In this document: positions 1 through 10,533 of the stretch, piece after piece
How positions within the stretch are numbered: position 1 is the stretch's first letter
Layout of the letters: the number at the start of each line of letters is the position of its first letter
Origin: Lumbricus rubellus
Lineage: Eukaryota; Annelida; Clitellata; Crassiclitellata; Lumbricidae
Assembly: GCA_945859605.1 (NCBI GenBank)
Contig: OX243817.1
Location: forward strand, 20,774,718-20,838,717
Direction of reading: 5' to 3'
Length of the DNA: 64,000 nt
Made by a program: the position numbers and the translations under genes
Notes under the pieces: model-generated
Seen by the model: only the letters and a program-made list of their open reading frames with translations
Databases searched by the model: none
What the model was told of the DNA's origin: nothing

Positions 1-1539
1 CATATATAGCGCAAGCTTAAGTTGACTTCTGCAAATTTACAGTTGTCAGACGTTTTGCATTTTTAACATACCTGTATTTGGAATGCTCACGTTGATATTT
101 CACTGGTCACTAATATCTCGAAAGCCTAGAAAGTTGTGTTGAAAGTTTAAATTAGTATCTGTAAATTTTAGAATGATCAAAGTAAATCTCAAAGTTTGCC
201 TGCTTTAGCCGTATTTTCAAAACTTGTAGTATCCAATCAAGATTGTCAAATGGAAATGGAATTGGCCTTTAGGCATTTTGTTTGTGGTTTGGTTTCTGTT
301 ATTCCATGGAAAATTAAGAATGATTTTAAGTCGTATAATTTCATATTGATGTAAGTTGAAAATACTTAAATCCCATTTATAGACTGTAGTTTTTAGGACT
401 GCAGGCTTTGACCTTACTGATCGTACATCTATATCTTACAGTTCATGCTGCTATCATGTTAAAAGTTAACATTACTGGTGATTGTAAAGGGGAGATTGTC
501 TTGAAATAATCTGGCATTATAAAAGTCTCAATTGCCGTTCTGCTAGTCTTGTATTGGTTTAGTTGCAAAAACATACATTTTGCAAGACATATTTTGCCAA
601 CTTTTTATTACTTAGAGGCATCAACTAAAGGCATATTTCAATTCATTTTAGACATTTTTCCAATTTGTATTTCTACTTTCTAGCCTTCTTAGATATAATT
701 GAATTGCTTTAACAACTGCCCATTCGTGGTTTAGTCTGCCTTTGTGATCAATTGTTAGTGAACTATTAGAGACAGATTTTAAACCCAGTAGCTAAGGCAT
801 TTTAATTAAGAAGAGCTCCGCTTCATGGTTTGACAAATAACCAGCGAAAGTATTTGAGGAAATGCTTGTTTGTTTGCAGCTTCAGTGATATAGTTGATCA
901 AGAAGAGATGTAACATTTGCATGTACAGCTTTAATTGGTTAGTTAAGTTGTGGCCACTTACGGAATGTGCCACTAATGACAGACGACGACAAGACTATCA
1001 GCCGGTTGAAATGTTGACAAATTTGAATGTACGGTAACAACGTTTCAACTGTAACTGTTTAACGTTTCAACGATGATCTGTATTGGTTTCCAGTTGCTTA
1101 TTGTAGTGCTCTCTGGTTGTTAAAGTGTTAAAGGAAACGATGTTAATGGGCCTGAATGACATATTCACAAGGTCTGTGAGGAAGAATTTATTCAGTTAGT
1201 AGAGTACAGTTAACCCTTTAATGCCGGAGGGTATAGGATTTCCCATACCATGGTATGGTTACTACCATCTCGGCATTAAAAGGTTAAACAAGGACATGGT
1301 TATGGCTTTTGAGGCATCAATCTGGTGATATCAACTGGTTTATGGTTGGAGATTCGAGTGAGAAATTAATCATTGCGTACCAGAGATGATACAATGGTTG
1401 GTATGAATGATTTGATTAAAATCGCTAATGATTTGCTTATGTGTCGCTGTGTGATGCTTTGCCTTAGGTGCGTATTATTCCAGTCCATCATCGATGTGCA
1501 TTAAATATTGTTGGTGCATGAGAAAAGAAATACAGTATC
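1..1539. other. AT-rich flank without a recognisable gene
   Basis: No open frame with recognisable protein content and no splice-framed exon was found. The only structured item is a short hairpin at 1209-1289, listed separately. The stretch could be intron or intergenic DNA of a gene lying to the left; nothing here decides that. Confidence 0.6.
1209..1289. repeat. 81-bp inverted-repeat hairpin (small MITE-like)
   Basis: The arms GTTAACCCTTTAATGCCG (1209-1226) and its complement (1271-1289) match with one indel. The loop contains a perfect 16-bp palindrome, CCATACCATGGTATGG, at 1243-1258. The size and terminal symmetry suggest a very small non-autonomous element. No clear target duplication was seen. 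Confidence 0.6.
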
Positions 1540-1547
1540 ATGTAGCA

Positions 1548-2691
1548 CAGTGCTGTCCAACCTTTTTGGCACAACGGGCCGCAAAATCAAGGTTGTTGAA
1601 GCCGAGGGCCGCAACAGTAAACTCAAAAGTAGTGGTTAAGTTTTTTGCTATTAATATATCAACATTGAAACGCATATTGAAATTTAATATGCAATTATTA
1701 TAATCTATCCATCAATCAGGCTATCGATAGGCCTACATGAAATTTAAATACCGCCGGTTTAAGATTCGGAGATGATCCCGACCCAGGAATTGTCAAAGAG
1801 AAAAGTCTTGAGCAGTTTGTGGAAAGAGTTCGACAAGTCCACAGGAATAATAATGAATAGTAGCATGTGGCCTATACACAAACCACGATTATCATGCTTC
1901 ATAATAGTAGGCCTAGAGCACCAAAATGTGCAAGGTGGCTTTTATCCCTGACTTGCACTCATTTCCGTCACCCGGACACAGTTTGGTCAGCTCTGCTCTT
2001 CATTAAGCCTACGTCGCCCAGCCAATTTATTTTGGCTAAGATCCACTTTATGACTGGGGAAAATTTTCATCCTCCTGCTCTGGCTTCCATAAAAATCCTC
2101 GAAGCCAAAGTCTCGGTCTAAAGAGCTAGGCTGCTAGCAGTCACAATCGTCGAACCGGAAAGAGCGAACACATCGCCAATGTCGCCATTCGTCGGCACTC
2201 GGTCTCTTATCGATTGTTTCTTCATGAGGCTTAGAACTAGAACCCGGCTATCTCTCGAAGGAATGGTCTCAGTCACTGTCTTGCAAACGTGCTGGAACTC
2301 TGTAGCCTACACATCTCAGGGACTCACTAGAAGTGAACGGTTCGGGACGGTTCACGAGGTCTGTTTAGTTGAATACAGTAATAAGAGTTGTTAAAAATCA
2401 GAAGTCATGTATCATTCTCCAGATAAGTTTAGACTATTATACGGGAACATAATCCCATGAAAAGAAAAACATATATTTAATTATCGAATAGGTCTTCCTT
2501 GTAGCATTCCAAATCGGCATTTGTCTCAAAATCAAAAACAAAAATAAACGTTCAAGTCGACCAGTGACTTTATCCTTTACTAAGTTTATTTCATTTTACA
2601 CAAAGGGCGAAATTTAGTAAGCCTTGGCGGGCCACTTGAAATCATCTCGCGGGCCGCATGCGGCCCGCGGGCCGCACGTTGGACAGCACTG
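1548..2691. mobile_element. Non-autonomous hAT-type DNA transposon, 1144 bp
   Basis: The ends begin CAGTGCTGTCCAAC on both strands (left end 1548, right end 2691), and GGCCCGC-rich subterminal sequence follows on the inside. Identical 8-bp direct repeats ATGTAGCA flank it at 1540-1547 and 2692-2699. An 8-bp duplication with CAGTG termini is the hAT superfamily signature. The small frames inside (for example 1867-2121 and 2179-2394) show no transposase similarity that I can recognise, so it would depend on transposase supplied in trans. Confidence 0.87.
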
Positions 2692-2699
2692 ATGTAGCA

Positions 2700-4429
2700 T
2701 GTAATTACAATAAAATTGCATTTACTGCAAACTTTTGTTATTCGTGCTGACATTATTTTGACAATACGAGGTATCCCAGAGGTACGGTGGTAAACTGCTA
2801 TTTATGATGCTCTATAAGACACTAAAGTTGCCGCAATGATTTGTGTGCATGGTGAGAGGTGCTACATAAATTTACGGATACAATACAATAATAATAGTAA
2901 TACTGGTATGGTTACAATATGAATTTATATTTTGGATTTGACTGAAATTAACTTGTTTACATTCAGTCATTGCATTACATTAGTGTAATGAAGTTGGAGG
3001 AATGGTGTTAACATTTAAGTATTACAGATAGTTAAGGCTTTATGTAGTTTTGATAATTTCACTGGTAAAAAGGAAGTTCATGTGTCATTTTGAGAGGATG
3101 TCTGATGGAAGAATGATGGTGATCAACAGCTATGCAATTTAAGTTGGTTGCATCAAAGTCATGCGAGTTATTCAGCAGATCAAAGAAATTAAATATGAAG
3201 AAGATATTATTAGATATTCAAAAGAATTTTTGGCAGGTCATAAGACAAGTCAAGAGTAAATTAGGCAGTATGTCAAATCATGTGCCATGACCTGCGGTGA
3301 TCGCAATTTTAGGTGTTACAGGAGCATGAGAAACTGAATAGGGTTTAAAGACTGGTGTAAGTAGGCTATTGACTGTAACAGATTGCATAAATTGTAAATA
3401 ACCTTATTGATAGATATTACATAAATAAATTAGTCTAAGTAAGGAAATGTATACATAGGCCTACATTATACAATACATATACACACACGCATATAATTTA
3501 TATATGCAGTTTTTTATGCACTTCCATTTATGTGAATAACAGGTAAAAAGAGTTTTAGGCAAGCAGGCCTAACTGGTACCTCATAATAGGCAATGCAGAC
3601 AAATAATCATGTGAAGTTCTGTAATGCAAGAACAATATATTTATAAGTCAAACATTGTGGAACAACAGGCATTAAGGGATATATTACTGGAGTCCAAGGT
3701 TTAGATGCAGCAGAATTTAGTTTTTTTAGTCTGGATTTATGTTACTTTATCAATCAAATATAATAGCTAAATAAAGTGTATATCCTATACTGAATAGGTA
3801 ATAATCATCATTGCTGACCGATCTGATATTGCTTTGGTGTAATACTTGTTGTGTTCATTGCGTTCTTTCTGTGCCTTGGTTTTAACAGTGCATCATTAAA
3901 TTAGTGGTAAAAAGATCAAATTTGTTGCTATTTATTTTAATAATTTCTTTAAAGCCACACAGCACAAGTGCATAGCAACCGTAAGTAGCCTAAACTTCGA
4001 ATCATAGGCATAAGAGAAAGAGTTGCAGTTGTGCATAGGTCAGACCACACACATGTACACACACACACACACACTTAGACATTAATTATCATTATTCAAT
4101 TCCTTGGTTGCTAAATATTATAGCTCTTTAAATAATAAAAGATATTTAACACTCAAGTGATAGCCTATTACGAACATCTTCAAAGATAAGAAGTCACTCA
4201 GTTGTGGACCAGAGGAGGAGTTAACTCATTCTGGACTTCCTAAAGTAACTTCATTGCATGTAGCGGTACAAGAAATTTGGCTTTGGTGCAGCATGGAGGC
4301 AGAGAGAACAGTTTGGCATCATGTCGTTGCATATCCACTTTCATCTGAGTTTGTCCCGAGAATGAATTAGCGGACTTCAGTCATCGTCATCATCACCATC
4401 ATCATCAACAGTTTCTTCTCCATCTCCTA
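2700..4429. other. Gene-free stretch
   Basis: No coding signal was recognised. It contains a short (AC)n run near 4058-4075 and a (CAT)n run near 4383-4408 next to the mariner-type element. Confidence 0.55.
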
Positions 4430-4431
4430 TA

Positions 4432-5678
4432 TACCGGGTGGCCCATAAAAAACGTTCCCAAACTTTGTTAACCTGGCAAAGATCCATTTTCAGAGATATC
4501 ATATATTAATTCACACCAAAATGTTAAGCAATCATTTCTGTGCACAGATGTCACATTTCAAGAGAGTACGTTTATTATATCACACTCTGCGGCAAGGTTA
4601 TAACGTCGTACCTGTTACAAAATTTTGCACAAAACTACGTCATTAAAAACGTTCCCAAACTTTGTTAACCTGGCAGGCTGGCAATTAAACAATTTTAAAG
4701 ATAAACTAAATCAAAGTACATCAAACTAATCATAATTCATATTTGCACAACACAGCCAAACTTTACCCCAAAATACTTAACCGCTTGAGAGAAATTGTGT
4801 TAGGACTGTATGACCCACGGCCAAAATTTTGCACAGTTGTTTAATGATGTTTTACGCGAGAAAATGTTTGAATGATCCTCCGCTTTCTCTTGCAACGACC
4901 CTTAAACGCTGTTTCCATTGTCTTGTTGACTTCTGTAGGCCTATTTGTGTGTCGTCTAATAGAGACCATTAATTTTTTACTTCAATGACCTGCTTAAGTT
5001 CGTCAGCATTTAGAAACGGTTTTCTGCGACCATCATACACATTAAGCTTACACAAGCTCCTTTAGGGCACTCCATGCATAGTATAGGCCTACCATAGGAT
5101 TTAGATCGGGAGAGTTTGGAGGCCAGGCATCACTGTGGATAAAATCAGGGATGTTTGCTTGAAGAAACTGCTGATCCAATCTGCAACGATGCGAAGGAGC
5201 ACTGTCTTGTTGAAAGATGTAATTGCCATCAGGATTGAGTCTACTTAGGCCTACTCTACCACATTCGGGAATGAGCTTATCGCGTAACAAGCCGACGTAA
5301 TAGGCCTACTCTCCATTGACTTTGGTTTCCGAGGATCAATGACGATGATGTCTGTTTTACCGTGCATCGAAACTCCAGCAGATGCTATTCATTTTTTAGA
5401 GAAACGACTAGTGTCATGATAAAGTCATACTGGCGCAATTGAAGACTTTCGTTCGCGGCGAAATAAATGACGTAGTTTTGTGCAAAATGTTTTAACAGGT
5501 ACGACGTCGTAACCTTGCCGCAGAGTGTGATATAATAAACGTACTCTCTTGAAACGTGACATCTGTGCACAGAAATGATTGCTTAACATTTTGGTGTAAA
5601 TTAATATATTATATCTCTGAAATTAGATCTTTGCCAGGTTAACAAAGTTTGGGAACGTTTTTTATGGGCCACCCGGTA
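4432..5678 (-). mobile_element. Degenerate Tc1/mariner-type transposon with 213-bp TIRs
   Basis: The left end 4432-4644 and right end 5466-5678 are inverted copies with few mismatches, starting TACCGGGTGGCCCATAAAAA. Both ends are bordered by TA (4430-4431 and 5679-5680), the target of this superfamily. The interior carries minus-strand transposase remnants, listed separately. The first part of the TIR (CGTTCCCAAACTTTGTTAAC) appears a third time at about 4649-4668, so the left end has a small internal duplication. The element looks dead: the transposase is broken and the N-terminal DNA-binding region is missing. Confidence 0.87.
4857..5400 (-). pseudogene. Tc1/mariner transposase remnant (DDE catalytic domain)
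   Basis: Read on the minus strand, a piece near 5390-5330 carries HGKTDIIVID, which fits the first catalytic Asp region. After a frame change, the open piece 5290-5048 carries IFQQDSAPSHR (second Asp) and WPPNSPDLNPM (third Asp). There are 32 residues between the second and third Asp as it stands, close to but shorter than the usual mariner spacing of about 34. A further frame break at about 5048 precedes a C-terminal tail ending near 4857. The N-terminal helix-turn-helix part is absent, so this cannot code for an active enzyme. Confidence 0.82.
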
Positions 5679-6242
5679 TATTTACATTCATCATTGTCAC
5701 TACGCGTGATATTGAAGTCAATGATAATTTAGCTGTCAAGTCATGAGAGCAGATGCAAATATGGGTAACCTCATTTCCTAGACCTTGAAAAAGACTGATT
5801 AAATTGCAGTATAGGCTTCATCAAGCGTGCAATACCCAGGCAGATCTGAACGTTTTAATGCCAGATCATACTACAGTCTGTGGAGGTCTAGCCCAGCATG
5901 GTTAGGCCTAGTCTAGCTGAGGAGACCGCCTGGTGCTACGGTGGTAAATCAGTGCACGATGATCGGGTGGTGGCGCAGCAGTGATTCAGTAGAATCAGAG
6001 CACGAAAGCTGGAAGAGTTCCGTGGTGACACAAGTCGACGAGATACTGAGGATAAGCAGGATAAGGTCTTTTCGGAGTCTGTAGGGCCTACGTAGGCTTT
6101 AAAGATTTCTAGGATAGCCTATAATTGTCAAGGTTCAACCTATAAACAAAGACCTTTAAGTAACTTAAAAGTCTTTGCTATAAACGGTCCTTGGCTTATT
6201 GTTTGACAGTAGGCCTACAGTTTTCACACAAGGTAGGCCTAT

Positions 6243-7058
6243 CAGGGCCATCTTATCCAGTAGGCACAGTAGGCACTGTGCCTAGGGTCTACGAACTTTT
6301 TAGGGGCCTACGAAATCCTGAGAAAAAATTATTAAAATATAAATGCAGTGATTGGTCAATGACCGGAAAAACAAACAGAAAACGAAAACTTGCTAACTTT
6401 TTTCAAGGCTAGAGTTAGCCAATGAAACAGTAACATTAGCTAAGCTATTATTATGTTAACTTTGTGGCTCTTTGCATTCGCGAAATCGCTTACAACGTCT
6501 TCAAATGTCATTTCTCGCATTAAGTCGTTTTCAATTGAAAGTAGGCCTAATGCAAGGGCCGGAGGATATTCGTGACTGTCCCATCGTTGACCGAAGGTAA
6601 TTTTTGATATTTGTCAGTTTCGAAAAAGAACGTTCACCTTCACAACTTGTTCCAAAGATAGAAAGATAAATTCGAAAAGCAATATTGACATTTGGAAAAC
6701 TGGAGACCAGCTTGTCAGCTATTTGTGAACTAATCATTTCAGCTACAGATTTATCGACTACAAACGCTCGAGAAAATGAAAGAAATTCGTCAATAAAAGC
6801 ATCTTCTAGATCACATGGATAAATCTCAATTAATGCCTTTGCTCTAATCACTATTTCTTCAGTTGATAAAGTAGATTGAGATTTAAAATCAAAACTGAAA
6901 TACGTTCACAAAACATGGTTTAGCATAATTTTAAGAAATAATGTAAATGTGTTGCAATTTGAATTAATGCAGAGTTGAGTTGGATAGGCCCTAGGGGCCT
7001 ACGAATAGATTAATATGCAAAAGTGCCTAGGGCCTACGATGACCATAAGACGGCCCTG
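6243..7058 (-). mobile_element. Internally deleted hAT transposon, 816 bp, with 8-bp TSD
   Basis: The termini CAGGGCCATCTTAT (left) and CAGGGCCGTCTTAT (right, minus strand) are near-identical inverted repeats. Perfect 8-bp target duplications AGGCCTAT lie at 6235-6242 and 7059-7066. The interior holds the C-terminal dimerisation domain of a hAT transposase on the minus strand. Subterminal copies of a CCTAGGGCCTACG-like motif repeat at both ends and may be transposase binding sites (inference). The duplicated target is itself part of the TAGGCCTA palindrome that is abundant in this window. Confidence 0.9.
6531..6851 (-). pseudogene. hAT transposase C-terminal dimerisation domain fragment
   Basis: The frame of 106 codons contains FPNVNIAFRIYLSIFGTSC followed by EGERSFSKLTNIKNYLRSTM. 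This is the conserved hAT C-terminal block (Dimer_Tnp_hAT; ZMYM1-like transposases carry close versions), with the S-x-RSFS-KL core near its end. The catalytic RNase-H-like body upstream is missing and the frame runs off after the block into unrelated sequence. It is the only coding part of the 816-bp element and is most likely a relic. Confidence 0.82.
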
Positions 7059-7066
7059 AGGCCTAT

Positions 7067-7873
7067 GCAGATTACCACTCGTGATTCTCTTTACGATCTA
7101 GGCTATAATGTTATGCAAAGAATGAAAACAATTTTTGCCATACGATATGCGAACTTCCTTACTTCATCCGAAAATCATCATAGATTTTCAAAAGTAACCT
7201 GATATATATTAACTTAATAAGGAATTTACCATGAGTGATTTTTTCTGCTATGCGATTTTCTTTAGCCTATATAGTTAGGCGCACTATAAATGACCGCTCA
7301 ATAATAATTATAATTAATAATAATAGCACAGTATAAATAACAACAATAATAATAGTCATACAAAAACAATACAGAGGGATTGCATGTAACTTATTAGTAA
7401 TTAAGCTTACCTCAGGTAAAAACAAATAAAAAATATTGGCTTAATCTGCGATAGCGTTGGGCTATCGCATTTTTAGTGCTTTGGGCGATACAATTTTTGT
7501 GAACATTAAGAAACCGAAACAGGTGTCTATTATGTAAATAATTATAGTAGTTATTAAAGTGACTTATAGTTATTAAGTTTTTAATCATGTGTTTAAACAA
7601 GAATGGTTAATTCTAATGCACGAAAATCCTGTTTGTATCTTTTATAACTTGTTTGGCTGTGACGGTAAGCTACATTTTAAATCAGACTTCTGTATTACTA
7701 ATGTTACAGACACTGATGTGTGTTAATAGCACTTGATATCATTAAGCTGACTAATGATTGATATGCTGTGCGCAGTGGGTCAAGGTCATGCTACCGGTTA
7801 TTGTTACTGACGGCTCGGTAGAACGTAAACAGTATGGCGGCCACAGATAGCTTAGGAAGTTTAATTTCTTGGT
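7067..7873. other. Gene-free stretch between DNA transposons
   Basis: Mostly AT-rich with AAT-type simple sequence near 7300-7350. At about 7813-7850 there is one copy of the module GTAAACAGTATGGCGGCC, which recurs in the two foldback elements to the right. Confidence 0.5.
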
Positions 7874-7929
7874 ATGCCAGCCCATTGTACAGTAATAGGT
7901 TGTAGCAACGGTGAAACCAACAAATCTAG
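7874..7929 (+). pseudogene. Possible orphan THAP-type first coding exon
   Basis: An ATG at 7874 opens a frame reading MPAHCTVIGCSNGETNKS and ends in AG followed by the donor-like GTAAAC at 7930. The MP-x-x-C-x4-C start is how THAP zinc fingers begin (CCCH type, C-x2-4-C). A YY1-like ATGGCGGC lies about 50 bp upstream. No second exon with the remaining THAP residues (Trp, C-x2-H) was found. A short inverted-repeat element begins only 8 bp after the exon, so this is either a broken gene, part of a P-type or other transposon, or chance. Confidence 0.3.
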
Positions 7930-7936
7930 GTAAACA

Positions 7937-8238
7937 CGAAGACTGAGTCACCGTACTCCAAACAATATGGCCACCGTAGATGCGTGCATAACAGAGCGGC
8001 GCGACATGCGGCCTAATATTTCCGCGAAAATTAAAGCACGCTTCAATTTCAGCAGAATGACTGCACTAAACCCTAAAACTAACCCTAACCGACCCTCACG
8101 GCGCCTAACCTGAGCCCTAACCGACCCTCACGCTTTGCATGTTGAGATACATGTTGCGATGTCGTCGACCGGTCGCGTTCTAATTTTACGGCATTCGTTG
8201 GCAGCCATATTGTTTGGAGTACGGTGACTCAGTCTTCG
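7937..8238. mobile_element. MITE, 302 bp, 35-bp terminal inverted repeats
   Basis: The ends CGAAGACTGAGTCACCGTAC... (7937-7971) and the inverted copy ending at 8238 match over about 35 bp. The flanks GGTAAAC (left) and GGTTAAC (right) may be a decayed target duplication. The interior includes several CCCTAA and CCGACCCTCACG motifs. No protein is encoded. The arms continue inward into the module AAACAATATGGCCACC that is shared with the neighbouring foldback. Confidence 0.75.
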
Positions 8239-8869
8239 GGTTAACTAAAATCTAACCATTAAAAGTCTCCATGCTCAACGCAGAAGCTACACTTCCGGTA
8301 GCCGACCTACATTGAGATGCTGAACCCGCTTAGACACATCACTGTGACATCAGTGGTTACAGATAATCAGAGGCATGCAACAACTGCGGTTGAATATTTA
8401 TATAGTGCTCACAATAAGTAAATAAGTTTTATTTTCTTTATTACTCCACTTGCAAACGCACAACGGGACATAGAATATCATTGTAATATAATACATCGAA
8501 GTAATAATTGATAGTGAAACGTTAAAATTAAGTCACAATTTGAATTACCAAAATATTGGCGTTAAAACAAGTCATCTATGCAGTATTCTGGTGATAAATC
8601 GCTTTCCAATCAACGAATCACAGCATGGTATCTCTAGGTTATGTGATCGATGCCTAAGTAAGGTTATCCAGTTACTCATTCTGGAGGACATGCCCTAAAT
8701 ATTGACCGCAATGGTTGTATAATTAGAGAAGTGGTTAAAAGGGTAAACCAAGAAAGTGCTGAGTTGAGTACTAAGACGTCCTAGTAGCCTGAATCAGTGG
8801 AAAGAAATTTATGATCACTGAGTGCATTACTTGGTATTGCCTAGAAGAGAGAACTGAACTACATGTAAC
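8239..8869. other. Gene-free stretch
   Basis: No coding signal or repeat of known type was recognised between the two inverted-repeat elements. Confidence 0.5.
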
Positions 8870-8875
8870 ATACAT

Positions 8876-9372
8876 GGGTTAATCTCTATAATGACTCGGT
8901 AGCAAGTAAACATCATGGCGACCAAAGATCGGCTCATAATAGAGCGCGGTCACGTGACGGCAAAAAGGTAGCCCAATATTTTCGCGGCCTACAGTGATGT
9001 ATAAGCCAATGTTTCCGCGAAAGTAAGTAAGTAAAAATACCATGAAACGGTATAAACCGCGGAGATATCTCGCGGTTTTTTACCTCGAGATCTCGCGCTT
9101 ACCGCGAGATATCTCGTAGATGGCGGCCAATGTGTTAAGGTCCATCGATTTTGTTGTGTTCTTTAGCTTATTTAAGCGTATTAATATTTATTAAAATAAC
9201 CGTTTCATGGTATTTTTACTTACTTACTTTCGCGGAAACATTGGCTTATACATCACCGTAGGCCGCGAAAATATTGGGCTACTTTTGCCGTCACGTGACC
9301 GCGCTCTATTATGAGCGGATCTTTGGTCGCCATGATGTTTACTTGCTACCGAGTCATTATAGAGATTAACCC
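8876..9372. mobile_element. Foldback element, 497 bp, with 175-bp arms and promoter-like motifs
   Basis: The left arm 8876-9051 and right arm 9199-9372 are inverted copies with few differences. ATACAT borders both sides (8870-8875 and 9373-9378). Each arm carries a perfect GTCACGTGAC palindrome (8949-8958 and 9290-9299), an E-box/CLEAR-type sequence, and ATGGCGACC, a YY1-like core. The 147-bp centre has near-palindromes around GAGATATCTCGCGG and an AGATGGCGGCCAAT stretch (YY1-like plus CCAAT). No protein is encoded. The motifs are seen directly; promoter activity is inference. Confidence 0.85.
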
Positions 9373-9378
9373 ATACAT

Positions 9379-10533
9379 GTATTTTAAGTTGAGTAGAAGA
9401 AATGTTGTAGATGCAAATTTTTTATAACATTGTTCATTTTGTAGCTGTTGATATGTAATGTAGTTAGTTATTTCGGTAATCCTAAAGACTCATTGCCTGT
9501 CCATGTAAACAGTTTGGCCACCCCAGACTTTGCTCAGATAGAGTGTGTCAGTGCTGCTACCTACCAGCCTCATCCAATTATATAATGCACTCATGAATAA
9601 CATCCTGAGTGCATTGTATAATAATGAACGGTGCATTTAAAAAAAAGTATTTTTGGCATCTTAATGGTTTGAAATTCCACTGGCTGTTGACAGAAATAAG
9701 CTTGCATGAGCACTGAGCAGTTTTGCTCAATGTCATCACAGGGAGTTTAGTTGTTAGAATAGTGGGCAATGCCGTGTACGGCAATAGTGAAAGTAGCTGG
9801 CATACCGAATTTAGGCATAAGAACATTCCTATATGTATTATTATTAGTAATTAATAATTATTAGACTGCCATTTATAAAGCACCTAAACATAAAAAAGAA
9901 TCTTGCACGAAAGCACATTACAGGAATGTTGAGATTGTTGACTCATAATGAATCTGAAAAATGAGTATTATGGTTTTGCTTGAAGAGTAATAAGGAAGAT
10001 GATTTGTATATTTATGTATGTGGCCACTGTGGAAAATTTTAGGAACCCATTGTTCTATGCAGTAAAATGTTTAGTCTTCACCCTTTGGTAGTTTATTACA
10101 AACTCTTGTAAATACAGGATGCTCTGTATGATTGGGGTATTTCCAGTTATTAAGGTTCGTAGGTACACATTAATTTACTGTCATCTGATGAATTTCAGAA
10201 AGGATGTGCACGTGTGATTCAGCACAATAATTATAATTGTTTGCATATGATTTGTTCTTAGAACTCTCCTTCATATTTGACCTATGCGCGGTAGCAGTTC
10301 TATTGTAATGCCCTAAAATTATTATGAGCTCCAACTTCTCTCTTTGTGGAATTTTCTGTTGAGGTAAGAGATGATTAACCTGTTTTTATGGTGTGCAATC
10401 TTTGAGTCAGAGATGCTTGATTTCTTTTGCCATGTTTCTGTATAAAACTTCTAGACATTCCACCGGATTACTATAAAGGAAAGCCACTCTTCGATGTGTT
10501 GGGACGTTTCGGTGTTTTCACTTGCGAAGAAGG
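9379..10533. other. Region upstream of the EGFR-ligand gene
   Basis: It holds a fourth copy of the GTAAACAGTTTGGCCACC module near 9504, a hairpin around 9582-9624 (TAATGCACTCA and its complement), and otherwise AT-rich DNA. Just upstream of the first coding exon, TATAAAA at 10441-10447 is followed by CTTCTAG at 10448-10454. The first could be a TATA box. The second could instead be a splice acceptor of a 5'UTR intron. The sequence alone does not decide. Confidence 0.45.

Noticed and set aside
5385..5570. 61-codon minus-strand frame beside the mariner transposase
   Set aside because: It reads through the right terminal inverted repeat and does not resemble a transposase N-terminus.
8074..8140. 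Interstitial telomere (CCCTAA repeats)
   Set aside because: Only a few imperfect CCCTAA motifs mixed with CCGACCCTCACG inside a MITE, not a telomeric tract.
10441..10454. Definite TATA box for the EGFR-ligand gene
   Set aside because: TATAAAA is followed at once by CTTCTAG, which could equally be a splice acceptor; neither reading is supported further.
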